From: Thermothelomyces thermophilus ATCC 42464
Lineage: Eukaryota; Ascomycota; Sordariomycetes; Sordariales; Chaetomiaceae
Direction: 5' to 3'
Length of the DNA: 64,000 nt
NCBI RefSeq assembly: GCF_000226095.1
Contig: NC_016478.1
Coordinates: 186,001-250,000 of the forward strand
Under the pieces are notes generated by a model. It saw only the letters and a list, made by a program, of their open reading frames with translations. It did no database searches and was not told where the DNA came from. Shown here piece by piece: positions 13,301-26,165 of the stretch (position 1 is the first letter of the stretch; every line of letters begins with the position of its first letter). Position numbers and translations under genes: made by a program.

Positions 13301-13860
13301 TAATTTTATCATAAATTAGAGACAATTCGCTAAAGGGGAGGTACTACCTTAATATAGTAGAATAAATCGAAAAATTACAAGTATTATAAAAATAACTAGA
13401 AAGGCATTAGAAGGAAGCCATCTAAAATTACAAAATTCATTATAATTAAAAGTATTAGGAAAGGGTATTTAGGAAAGGCAACTTTATCCTACTCTCGACC
13501 TAGAATCTCAAGCTAAAGATACCTAAAAAATTAACCCTTAAATTTATTAGCCTATTTTAGGTACTTGACCTAGTCGGTTCGCTAGTATATTAGCTAGCGT
13601 TACCTACGTAATATACCTAGTTATATGATATCTTCCCTATTTCCCTGCTCGAACTATAGTACCTATATAGTCGAAACAAGGTAAAACAAATGCCAATGCT
13701 AGAGCTCGAGGATAATAAGGAATAGGAGGTTAAGGAAGTTCTAGTAGAGTAAGCCGATAGTAGGACTTAGTGGTTCCTAGTGAAATAGAAGGGGTAGCCC
13801 TCTAAATTTAACTAGTAGGTAGACGAAGAAGATATTACTAATACGTAGGGTAAAGTATAT
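10321..13860 (+). mobile_element. RIP-degraded Ty3/gypsy chromovirus, pol core (element 2)
   Basis: Plus-strand reading gives protease-like text (about 10430-10560), then reverse transcriptase about 10880-11480 (LYINYQGLNKIT with stops at Gln, and IIYLDNILIF at about 11335, one catalytic Asp changed to Asn). RNase H lies about 11770-12010 (KPIIIKTDASTFTIGAVL), integrase about 12700-13330, and a chromodomain about 13690-13860 (ELEDNKE, EVKEVLVE, WFLVK-KG-PSKFN). The text between 13520 and 13680 keeps the block that precedes the chromodomain (DIFPISLLEL). No LTR pair could be found by eye, so the ends are uncertain. Confidence 0.85.
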
Positions 13861-15989
13861 AAGTTTAGGAAGCGCGCTATAATTACGGAGTGCCTATGAC
13901 ATAGTACGGAGAAGTACAAGAAGAGGCTAGGAAGAGGGCGCCCGCGAAAAACGCCTAGATATATATCCTAAGGGAAAGGACGTAAGGTAGAGTAGCGTAT
14001 TATTATAGTAATATACCTTAAGACGGTGATCGAAGTACCGTAGAAAAGGCCTAAAGAAGGGCGCCCTAGGAAGGGCCCTAAGCTATATTATAGAGAGCTA
14101 TATTTTAGATTAATATTATGCTAAAACTATAGTAAAGAAGGCCTTACTAGAGATACCAAAATTAGTAAAAAAAAAAAGAACATTTGCGTTATAGGCATTA
14201 TGAACTGGCAGAGCAAATCTATAATACTAATTTAGGGCTAAAGGGGTATCTACTCTATATAATTAAAAAAAATGAAAATAGGACAAAATTTTACTACCTT
14301 GAAAACCTTATTAAAAGCTACTATAAGAGATAAACTCTAAGTCTATTATATATTTACCTAAGAATTAGGCCGCCTTGTCCTTACTACCTAGGGCCCCTAT
14401 TATAAGTGTACCTATTTTGGTAATAAACTTATACTTAGCTATTTACTAAGTAATATAACCCTTATTAACAGGCTCTAGACAAGGTAGTAATGAATGCTAC
14501 TAGATTACAGGATTATATAGTACCTATATTATATTAGTAAATAATTAGCTAGACCAAAACGCGATTAAACATACTATACTGGCATTAAACTTAGGCTATA
14601 GGTTAGTAATTATAATTACCTACTTATAATCGGTTATAAACTTACTATATATAAGCTATTACTCTTATAAATACATTAATATTCATACCAAATCGTAAAT
14701 AAAAACGAATAGGTACCTATAGAAGTAATCTTCTTATTACTATTATTAATAAGGCCTATATTAGACTAATAATACTTCTTAACCGCCTCGAAAGTAATAG
14801 CTATATTATTTATAAACATAGTAATATAGTAGTAATAGCACTTACTAAGTATAAGTAAATCCTTAGAGTTAGCCATATCTAGCTTTAAGGCCGAAACAAC
14901 CTTATAAGCAGACTAAATTATAATTATAAGGTTAACTATATCACTAGTTATAGCACTAGTAGCCTGAATAATTATTAGTATCTAGGGAATTACTACCGAA
15001 ACGTATACTTACTAGGAGGTAGCTTGTCTAGTAGCCCTAACGGCACCAAAAACACTTAAACGAGCTAGTAATAGGATATATATACTAAACGTCAAGGGGG
15101 ACCTCGTCGTTTACCTTGATTTCTTTAATAGCACTATATAAGCACTATATATATAGTAACAAGTCGACCATACTAAGCTATTAAATCTCTATAGTATCGC
15201 TATGGACGTAAAAATAAAGATTTAGAAATTGAAAAATTGAATTATAGGCGGCCGAAGAGCGAACAATATAAGGATAATAAGGTTAAAGATTAAAAGAAAA
15301 TCGAAAGTAAAGGGCAGCCCTCTAAGAAAGTCAAATATTATTTCTATCGCCATAGTAGAGACCTTCCTAACGCTACGATAACTACTAGACATGTTTATAA
15401 CAAAGCGAATCTCCAGACGAAAACATTCGAATGGTAACTATAATAATGGCGATATATATACGAAAATAAAGGCGCCTAGCACCTACCTGTTCTACATGTA
15501 ATTGTAAACAAAGCTATAATAATAAAGCGCCGAAACAATAGCGATCTGCTACCACCGAATAGACATCCGGGATAAAGCTATTCCAATAGAGCCTATAGGC
15601 CTACGGATAGGCCTGCTAAGGGAGAGAGTAAGTTATTATAAACGTAAGCCGACCTATGTCTATAGCCGGGCCGCGGTAGCTAGAGGGCCTATACCTAGGT
15701 ACTAATAGGTATAACCCTGTTATAACGGGTACGATCAGGGCACGGCCGGGAAAAGAGGATGACCGATCTGTAATATAAGATGTATCTATTAGCCTATAGA
15801 TTTGAAAGGGAGGTTTTCCTCCCTAAGGATTAGTTTTATAACTACGATTCGAGAGAGATACGGATAGGGTAGCCTGCTGGCCCTAGAGCAATTAACTCCT
15901 TCTACCCCCCGCGATTAGTACGAACCTGCTTAGAAAGGCCTTTGTAATAGTGCTACCTCCCTTAGTAACTAGCCTAGTGGCAAGCTACC
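13861..15989. repeat. Unidentified RIP-degraded repeat DNA
   Basis: It is TA-rich with stops in all frames. Two parts are richer in CpG: about 13870-14080, with basic-residue codons, which could be the tail of element 2, and about 15560-15950. The latter precedes the copia element and may include its 5' LTR or leader, but no matching LTR was found downstream. No gene or domain is recognised. Confidence 0.5.
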
Positions 15990-18900
15990 CTGACAAAGAT
16001 GTCCTTATAAGCGTCTAAGATATCTATAGAATCTAGTAGATTATTATATACTTAAGTAAGCTATCTATAGTAATAAGCAACGCTTATACCTTTTCGATAA
16101 GGAGTATAAGAAGATTTGCTAAGAGCTTGACAAGCCAAAGTAGGCTAGACTAAAAAATTAACTTATTACTAAGTAAGGGGAGCTATCCTATTCTAGGTAG
16201 TTAAGGGTAGGATACCTTAGTTCCCTTAATATATTAATTATTAGCCCTTAGCTATTTAGCAAGCTTTTGACTTATTATAAGGTATTTAGTATAGTTACTC
16301 TATAGTATTATCCTCTTTTAGAAAGTACTTTACTAGACTTATATAGTACGACCTACTTAGTTAACGATAAAAAGTTCCTTTTGCCTAGGACATTCGTTAA
16401 GGTAGATAATCCTAAGTTCGTCAAAGCAGGTATAACGACCTTTCCTATTAGTAGGAGGGGCACTTAGATAATTAAGAACGTTTTAGATAGACTATATAGA
16501 CCGTATACCAAGAACCTAACACTTAAGGATATCACTATCGTCAAAGGATTCTATATTAATATTGTCTCGGAAGCTCTATTACTTAAGGTAGGCGCTTGGT
16601 ACTATAGCTTAGATTGCTTATTACATTTCGGAACACTAGAAAATAATGTTATACTTTGTAAGTTAGAATGTAAGTATAATCTTACCTTCCTTAAATATAA
16701 GCCACTTTCCTATTACTTAAGCTTCCTAGACTACGTCTTAATTAGTAAAGCAGGTATTATAAACATTTATATATCCTTATAGAACGTGTTTATTATATAT
16801 AGTAGAAGGTCCCGGACGCGAGCGTTACCTACTATAAGAGAGGACACTAAGGATCTTTAGTACTTAAGAGCTAGCTACCTTAGACTGGAAGTATTAAAAG
16901 CACTTATTAATAACGCTAGAAACGTCTATATCAAAGGGATAGCGTATATTAACTACGAGAGCTACGCTCGTACTTATATAAGCAAGGTTATCTCTAGGAA
17001 AATACTACCTAAGTAGAAGTCTATATGCCTGTTCTAGCAAGTAGCCTAGGATCTATTCGATTATCCTAAAGCGATTAATAGATTATAATAGCTACTTATG
17101 ATTATTAACAAGTATAGTAAGAAGCTCTTCCCTTTCCTCTTGACGACGAAGTTACTAGACTAGATCATAGGAGTTATCTAGAATTTCGAGAGCTAGGTAA
17201 GACGCTAATATAGGCTTGCTATCTATAAGATCAAGTAAGATAACGATATTACGACAATCAGTTTAGTAAGGTATATACCGATATACTACTAGACTTAGGC
17301 TATAGAAAGCGGTATTAATCTTAAACTCTTACCTTTATATACCTATAAGCCTAATAGACTAGTAGAGCAAGTAAGGTAAGAACTAATCTTATATTTAATT
17401 AAGATACTTAATAGTATAAATCTCCTTATAAAGCTCTAATTAGAAAGCGTACAAGTAGTAACGTACTTATATATGATAAGCCCGAGCCGTACTTACTCGT
17501 TTAGAACTCCTAATAAAGTGCTCTATAGCTAGTTTAAATAGTATTTCTGCTAGTACAAACCTAGCTTAATAATTACGTTAACTAGCGACTTATATTTAGA
17601 TTAAAGTGGTATCTTTATATATAGATGCTAGGTATATATCCTCTATAAGGATAAGGAAGCTAAGTAACGTATAAAGGACTTTAAGGTGCTACTATATAGG
17701 CTGATAGGGTATCTTATAGGATATCGTGTATTTAATATCCATTATATTTAGATACCCGAGCTCGATAAGGTCATTATAACTTGTAACGTTCGCTTTAATA
17801 AAAAGACGTTTTACTATCTAGGTAAAGAGTAGCTAATAGAATCGTTACTAGCGGTAGCGAGCTAGGAAGTCAATTAATTTGATCTTAATAAAGATTCCTA
17901 GGATAGTAATTTTCTCTAGGAAGCGTTATAGTAGACCTAATAACTAGTAAAAGACTCTATTATAAAAGATTCCTAGGATAGTAATTTTCTCTAGGAAGCG
18001 TTATAGTAGACCTAATAACTAGTAAAAGACTCTATTATAGTAGCTTGGCTACGTCTATTATAAGAGAGTCTAGCGGTAGATCGACCTCTCTAATAGGGTC
18101 AAGACTTAGGGGTAAGGGAGCTCTCCGATATATAGCCTATAAGCAAGTAATCAGTTCTAGAGACTTATATAGCAAAGACGTAAGTAATAGACAAACTTAC
18201 TAAATAGATAGAGAGCTTTAGGGAACTCTTAACCCCTAGATATATACCTAAGCCCTTAGTGACTTACCTTATACCGGCTAGTAAAGGGGATATCTACTAA
18301 GAAGTAGGAAGGTTTAAATTAGGGCCTTCCTAGCCGCTAGCTAGCTAACTAGACGCTAGGGAGAGTAAGGGAGCCGTTAGATCTAACAGAGAAATGCCTT
18401 CTATAGAAGAGTCGAGCATATATGGTATATTAACAGAAGAGCTAGAAGCTAGGGACGGTACTACCAATATATTATACCTAGCTAGGCTAGAGGAGTAGAG
18501 TATTAAGCAAAGTCCGGATTAGCTAATATATTCTTCAGAAGGTAGAAGCAAAGGAGAAGCTATTCGGTAACCTCTGATAAGGAGAGGCAGAGGTAGGAGG
18601 AAGGCTTATATACCTAGAGACCTTATATAGTTAAGCGAATAGCTATAAAATAAAGAGAGGGTTAATTACTACTACTCTTTTATCTATATAATAAAGGAAC
18701 TCTAGTAATAGTTCTATAAGACTTATCTATCTAATTAATAGGAAGCTTACCTAGAAGATTAGAGCTTTCAAACGATATATATAATATTTACCGCCACTAT
18801 ACGATAGAAGGATATTATATACCCTAGAGTAGCCCTAAATAAATCACGTTAGTATATTAACAATCTTATTCATATTCCTAATGACTAGTAAGACCTATAT

Positions 18901-20455
18901 AATTACCTATTAGGATAATAGTTTAAAGACATGGCTTGTAAAGAGATATATAACTTAGAGAGTAAAGGAATATAGAAGATTATACTATATAAGTAGGCAA
19001 AAGTATAACCTATCCTATTAAAATAGGTCTTCGTATATAAGTTTAACAAGGACGGTTTCTTAGAGAAATATAAGGTAAGGATCTATATATAGGGAGATCT
19101 ATAAGATATTAGCTTAGTAGAAAATATATATATAGCTACTCTAGTAGTATAGTTATTCCATATAATGATAGCGATCGCTATATACTTCGACTTAGAAGTT
19201 AAGTAGTTCGATATAATGTAAGCGTTCCTTAATGCCGAACGACCGGAGGACGATCCTATCGTCTATAAATTGCCAGAAGGATTCAAATAGCTAGGGAAAT
19301 ATATAGAGTTATAAAGAGCTCTATACGGCTTGAGAGACTCGCTACTCTTATAGTATAAAGAGTTCTATAAAATGCTATTAGATCCAGGTATAGAACTATT
19401 AGGCAAAGAGAAATACCTCTTCCTAAGCTATAATAAACGAGTTATCGTAATCTTCTATATCGACGACTTCTTAGTCTTCTTCTATAAAAGTAACGTTATA
19501 ATGGCCGAGCGTATAATAGAAGGAATCAAAGCTCGATATAACGTCTATAAGTAGGGTAATATCAGTTGGTTCCTTGGTATTAAGGTAATTCGAGACCGAC
19601 CTACATATAAGATATAGTTAGTCTATAACTAATATATTAGAAAGGTAGTAGGAAGATATAGACTAGACGTGCCTAGTATATATAAGCTAATTCCCTTAAG
19701 TTATAAAGAACTTAGGAAGTTTTAAGGGAGCGCTACTAATATATAGATTAAAGAGTATTAGGAGCTTGTTAGATTAATCCTATACTATATAGTTATACTA
19801 TATCTAGACGTTATATACGCCTATTTAGTACTCTCTTAATACCTAACTAACCTAGGACTAGACTACTTATTAGAGGTATAGTAAGTAGTAAAATATCTAT
19901 TTAGGAGCTCTTGCCTATTAATCTAATATAGAGGTAAGCAAGCGCTAGAAAGTCCGACATTTGTAATTACTAAGGACACTTTATATATAGATAATCTAGA
20001 TATATAGTATTTATTATAGGGATATATGTTCTTCCTATTTAGAGGTCCTATTATATAGAAGGTATTGTACTAGGATACTATTATAACGTCGAGTACTAAA
20101 GTAGAACTTCTAACGCTTTCCTTTATAGTAAGAGAGGCTATAGTACTTAAAAGGCTATTTATAGATATCGATCTTGAGCTTAAGGAACTTTAGAATATTT
20201 ATTATAATAATTAGCAAATAATAAGATTAGTAATAGCTAAGAACGAATATATTAATACTTACTTATAATATATAGATATCTATAATATATAGTTATATTA
20301 GGAAGTAGTAAAAGGAACATTTAAAGCTATATATCTACTAACTAGTTAGATACTAGCAGATAAGCTTACTAAACGACTTAACTAATAAGCCTTTGAGTGC
20401 TAGAAGGCTTTCTTTAATCTTTAAGATATTAGTTATAGGCTTATATAACTAGGGG
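15990..20455 (+). mobile_element. RIP-degraded Ty1/copia retrotransposon (element 4)
   Basis: Order on the plus strand is copia type (integrase before reverse transcriptase). The protease region is about 16330-16560 (LVNDKKFLLPRTFVK, FVKAGITTFPI, LTLKDITIVKGF). The pre-integrase and integrase region is about 16860-17830 (FRTPNKVLY near 17500). Reverse transcriptase is about 19010-19600 (WVFVYKFNKDG with a stop at W, AFLNAERPEDD, YKLPEGFK, RALYGLRDS, IFYIDDFLVFF) and RNase H about 20040-20400 (SSTKVELLTLS, ILADKLTKRL). The catalytic YIDD survives, but stops elsewhere make it dead. It ends near a purine-rich GGGGGTAGAAAATAAG at 20452, perhaps the tract before a lost or unrecognised LTR. Confidence 0.85.
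17890..18039 (+). repeat. Perfect 75-bp tandem duplication inside the copia element
   Basis: Unit 1 is 17890-17964 and unit 2 is 17965-18039. They are identical by eye, start with AAAGATTCCTAGG and end with CTCTATTATA. The period is 25 codons, so it would keep frame. It lies between the integrase and reverse transcriptase parts. Confidence 0.9.
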
Positions 20456-20958
20456 GTAGAAAATAAGTCAAATTTACTAAATAAAATACCGCCTAATACT
20501 CCTTATCTACTATTATTAGCTATTACTAGGATTAATAGCCTTACCCTTACCTTTATCCTAGCTAGGCGACGATGTAGCACCTAACGCGTTATTAGACGTA
20601 CTAATACAAGTATTACAAGCCTCCTTAATCTTACCTAACTAGTAGAAGATATTATATATAGAGTAGGCGATCTTTGTAAAATGTATAAGTTTAGCCTTAT
20701 TAAGCTTATACTCCTCTATATCGTCTATATTAATATATTTAAGGTCATTCTAAAGAACTATATATAACTTCTTAAGATCCTATATATATAACTATTAGCA
20801 ATTTACCTATATATTAAAGGTAGAGATTTAAAATCTAAGGACTTATAGAAGCCTTAGCTTTATCTAGTAAAGCCTTTATCAAATTCTTTATTAACCTAAT
20901 ATAAGAAGTAAGGCTACCATTATAGTTAGTATAAGTATTATAAGAGCTATTAGATATA
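20456..20958. repeat. Degraded repeat flanking element 3, left side
   Basis: It is TA-rich. On the minus strand a Lys/Glu-rich reading runs from about 20770 to 20530 (YINIDDIEEYKLNKAKLIHF, then a Ser/Lys tail), which looks like former coding sequence but matches no domain I can name. It may be the 3' part of the copia element plus another fragment. Confidence 0.4.
20954..20958. repeat. Probable target-site duplication of element 3, left copy
   Basis: ATATA precedes the left LTR and also follows the right LTR at 28024-28028. In such TA-rich DNA this match is weaker evidence than CCCTC of element 1. Confidence 0.6.
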
Positions 20959-21293
20959 TATATTACAGGCCCGGGCTTTACCCGGGCTAAACAATGCCAG
21001 GCTTTACCCGGTAACGGACCAGACCCACCCGGCAACAGACCAGACCTACTCGACCTACCTAAGCATATATAATTGGTTCGTGAGACGTTCGTAGGTCGTT
21101 CGTAGGGCGCGCGGTTAGGGCCCGCTTAGGACCCAACCTAGAGCCTAACCGGGCCCTACCTAGGTTATATACGTATATACTAAAAAGGCGCTCCTCCGTA
21201 TAACTCTTATATTCTTCCTCTTTTTCCTCCTTAAGGTAGTTAAATAGGATATTATACGCTTATCTATAGTTACCATAAGGCTAGTATATTACA
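20959..21293 (+). repeat. Left LTR of element 3
   Basis: It contains GGCCCGGGC near its start and a CpG-rich middle (GGGCGCGCGG near 21105), and ends ATATTACA. It is aligned base for base with 27689-28023, without gaps. Confidence 0.9.
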
Positions 21294-22499
21294 TTTTAAC
21301 TACCTTCTTTACCGGTAGTAACTCCCTAAGGGAGTTATTGATAACGTAGTTATAACGGATTCGATGGTATACAGGCCCTCAGGCTTAGTAGAATTATAGG
21401 AGCTCGTCCGCTCCCTTTAAGTAGTAGTAAAATAGTAGAACGCGACGATCGATACTCTCTAAGCAGCCTAAACCTAACCTGTCCTAACCCCTAAGTCGGC
21501 TAGGATGCCCCTTGAAGCTTAGCGGCCGTAGCGGAAGCGTCTCCTAACCAGATAACCTTTTAACAGCAAAAAGAAACTCTTTGTAATATAGAAGAGTACG
21601 ATAGAATATATTCTTATAGCTAATAGAGATTTTATTAGCTCTAATTATAACCAATAGGTCTTTATCTAGGGAAACCTTACGTGTTAGATATAGACTCGGG
21701 TTACGGCCTACTATAAATCTATAGGCCTAAAAGTTAGGTATAACCTGACTAAGTTCCTCTAATATCTCGAGAGTATCTTCTCCGACCCTTATAAGAAGAC
21801 GGTAGCCTTATTAGAACTAGAATTCCTTCGATAGAGAGATGACGAACCGTTTACCACCTTCATTATTCGGTTTAAGGCCAAGCTATCGAAGGTAGGTAGT
21901 CTCCTTTAGAGCGACGAGCTATACCTAATCAAATTATAATAATGCCTCTCTCTGAAACTTAAATATATAGTGGTTGGATAAGGAATTCCCTGGGATAATT
22001 ATATAATGGCGGTCGAGAAATACCATAAGATTGCTATAGATCTCGAGGCTCTTTGGCTTAGTAATAAGTATTAATAGATATAGGGGTGGCAGGCAATACC
22101 TAAACTGTAGAGAGAGAAAGACGCGGAAGGAGATATACTAATAACCGGAATTAACTTGTTATATACTAACCTATAGAGGAAAGGACCTAATAAGGATAGG
22201 GTAGGAAAACGTAGGGGTAACGCCTTATAGGTAAAATAGGTTAGTCCGGAAGTATATATAGCCTAATAGGTAGCTAGAGTATATATCTAATATAAGTAAA
22301 AGGGTTACTTTATTACTAAATGTCATTTTACCTTTACTTTAAGGCTAGTATAGTAGAACTAGCTAAGAACTAATATTAATACTTTAGAGGCTAGGGATTA
22401 GAAGGAAGATAACGACCTATCTAATAAAGAAGATAGTAAGTAGGGAAAAGAGTAGCCCCTAAGCAAAGTCTTATAAGGGGGTTAGAAGACTATAACTAC

Positions 22500-25400
22500 C
22501 AAGAAGACGAGTTTATAGAGATTAGTAAAAGAATAGATAGACCTCCTTTTCTTATTCTAATCTTCTTTAACTTTACCGGCTTTATAAACGCTTAAGTAGA
22601 TAGTAGATATTCTAGCTATAGTATTATTAATAAGAGAATATATTAAAAGCTTAGAATCGAGTAGATTAGTTTACCTACTATATATACCTTTAGGATTATA
22701 ACTAGGCTATAATAGGACTGGAAGATCACTTAGATGGCCTATATTACGATAGATATCGATGGCTAGGAGAGTTAGGCTACGTTTTATATAGTCCTAGGAC
22801 TCGTATATAATATTATATTAGGTCTTCTATAGATAGAATACTAGGAGGTTAAACTACATACGTATATAGGTATTCTTAAAATTAGGATATAACTAGGATT
22901 ACTTATCTATAAGATCTCTTTACGGTCGAGATAGATAGGAATCTCCTAAATTATAGGTATAGTCTTTATAGGTATAGTTCGGAGGATATAGAAGAAGAAG
23001 ACTTCTAATACCTTCCTAGTTACTAGTATCTAGGAAATAATAACTATCCTAGAATTAAGATGCTAATTTGATAGAGAAGGTATAGGGAAAGGGGGTACCC
23101 GACTAGGGCCTAGTATAGAGTCAGAGGTTACCTTACTAGACAAACTTTATAACTTTACTAACCTCTTTAATAAGGAGAAAGTTAATAGACTTCCCCTATA
23201 TTACAATATAGCCGATTATTATATCAAATTAAAGGAAGGCCTAGATAGAAAGATCCCCGAACTCCCTTAGGGGCCTCTTTATAATATACTATAGGATCAT
23301 TTATTAGAAGTCCAAAAGCAAGTCATTGACTTACTAGATAAGGGATAGATCCGAGCTAGCTCCTCTTCGGCCGCTACCCCTATCCTCTTAATAAAGAAAG
23401 CAGACGGAGGTTAGAGGTTCTATATTAACTATTAAGCGCTAAATAAAATTATAAAGCAAGATCGATACCCCCTCCTGCTTATTAAAGAAACGCTTTACTC
23501 TTTAGCTAGAGCTAAGTAATTTATAAAGTTAGATATCTAGGTAGCCTTCTACCGTATCTAGATTATAGAGGGCTATAAACATTTAATAGTATTCTAGACC
23601 TAGTTTAGCCTCTTTAAGTAGCTTATCTATCCCTTTAGACTTATAGGCATACCTATAACCTTCTAATAATATATTAATAATGCTCTTAGCCTAATATTTA
23701 GAGACTTTATAATAGTATATCTTAATAATATCTTAATTTATACTTTAGATAGTAGGAAAGATTATATAAGATAAGTAATGGATATACTCTAAAGGTTATA
23801 GAAAGTAGGACTTATATTAGACCTTAAGAAGTATATATTTATTATAAAAGAAGTTAAGTACCTTAGCTATATTATAGAGGTAGGGGCCTAGGTCTGTCTA
23901 GATCCTAAAAAGCTAGCTGCTATCTATAAGTAAGAGGTACTATAAAAGGTTTAGGGAGTATAAAGCTTCTTAAGGTTTGCTAATTTCTACCGAGACTTTA
24001 TCCCTAACTTTTCTAGGCTAACGGAACCCTTAATATAGTTAACCTATAAGAATACCCTATTCTAATAAGGGACTAAGGAATAGAAGGCCTTTAATGCCCT
24101 TAAGATAGCCTTTATATTAGAACCTATCTTTGTGTAATAGGACCCCGAACAGGAGACGGTACTTAAGGTAGATTACTCTAGGATAGCGTTAGAAGGGTGC
24201 CTATCCTAGTAAGGAGAAGATAGGGTCCTATACCCTATAGCCTACTACTCTATAAAACTAACCTTGGCCAAACGGAACTATATAATCTATAATAAGGAGT
24301 TACTTATAATTATCTTATACCTAAAGGCCTAGTTAGCCGAGCTTTATAGTATTATAGCTCTCTTTTAGATCTTAACCGACTATAAAAACCTCGAATACTT
24401 TTCCTAGCCTTGTTTAATTAATAAGCGGCAAGCTTAATAGGCCGAGATACTCTCCCTCTTTAACTTTGAGCTCCGTTATCGACCTAGGTTGTAAGCGTCC
24501 TACCTTAATGCCCTGTCCTATTGTGAATAAGACTTTCCTAAAGACGTATAACGTATAGTATAACTTCTTCCTACTATCCGGATAGATACGATAGATTCCT
24601 TGACGTTATCTGAAGTATCCTACCTCCTAAAGGGGAGTACTATTTTCATAGATGAATAGCTAATAGCCTTATAAGATAAGGGAGTTATTAAGGACAAATA
24701 TTATATATACCGGCTCTAGGCTATCTAGGATAGGGCCTGAAAATTTCCGAAGGAAGTAAATATAATATAGACCTAGATTATAGACTACTCTCTTAATACG
24801 TAAGGTACTCTCTAGTTCTAGGGTAGACTTTGGCTTCCTATATAGGAACTACTTACTACTACTATCCTTTAATATATCTATAACTCCCCTATATTAGGTT
24901 ACCTAGGGAGGAATAGGCTATTTAAAATGCTCTAATAGGACTACTATTAGGATTTTATATCCCTAGATATAAAGAGGTTTATAAGGAACTATTATATATA
25001 TCGAAGGGCTAAGGTTTCACGTTAACTACGACAAGGACTCCTCTAGCCCTTACCTATTGCTAACCGCTTCTAGAAATAGATTTCTATCGATTTTATAGTT
25101 AATCTCCCTACATAAGATAAAAATTTACCCTAGTACCTTATAGTAATTACCGACCGGCTGTTAAAGTATATCTAGCTCAAAGCTATATCCTTGATAGGAG
25201 CCGAGGTATATACGCTCCGGTTCTGGGATATATAGTGGCGGTTCTACGGATTTCTGACGTAAATTATCACTAATCGTGGTTCAGACTAGCTTAGCTAGTT
25301 TTAGACTACTCTTTATAAGACTATTAGAATCAAATAGCTATTATTAATAGCCTATTATTTATAGATAGATGGAGGTATAAAGTATATAAATTAAGAAGTA

Positions 25401-26165
25401 TAGACTATCTTACGGACTATAGTTTCCTTTGCTTAGTATAACTAGCCTAAATACTTATCTATATATTAGCTCGTGATTAATAACCGTAATTTAATAGTAA
25501 CTAGGACAAATATAAGTTACCTCCTCTATAGTTATAATATAAGCCTAATATAGTTTACTAACCTACTAGATACTCCTACCTTAACCTTATAAAGAAGAGC
25601 TACTAACTTCTTATATTACCCAAGAGAAAGTATAAAATAGATCTAGGCCACTATTATATATATATAGTAGTACTAGTAAGAAAATGCTAATCGTTCTTAA
25701 TACCTAGTTAAGAGATTTAAGGTAAGGGATAAAGTATAGCTATCCTTATATAATATTAAGACTAACCACCCTAGTTATAAACTTAACTAGGTTAATACTA
25801 AGTATAAAGTAATTATGATACTAATACTATTAATAATAACTCTAAATATTCCTTATAGCCTCTACCCTACCTTCTATATTAACCTTATCAAATATACTAT
25901 ATCTAATCTACTACCTTTATAATATATATTAGATTCCTAACTAGACCTAGTATTAGAACTTTCCTAAGAGAGACTACTATAAGAAGAATATAAAGTAAAA
26001 GCAATCCTTATAACTAGGAACATAAGGGGGAAAGGAAACTAATATAATATACTTATAAAATAGAAGGGATATAATACCCTAACTTAGGAGCTACTAGAAA
26101 ATCTAAAAAATACTAAGGCACTTAACGCGTTCAAGCAAGAGTAGGGAGACGTATATTATAATAAT
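22500..26165 (+). pseudogene. pol pseudogene of element 3
   Basis: The reading is collinear with gypsy pol: RT text LLDKG-IRASSSSAATPIL near 23330, LNNILIYT near 23725, an RNase H block KVDYSRIALEGCLS near 24165, integrase and a C-terminal chromodomain. There are numerous TAA/TAG stops and characteristic C-to-Y, D-to-N and H-to-Y changes. It is non-functional. Confidence 0.8.
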
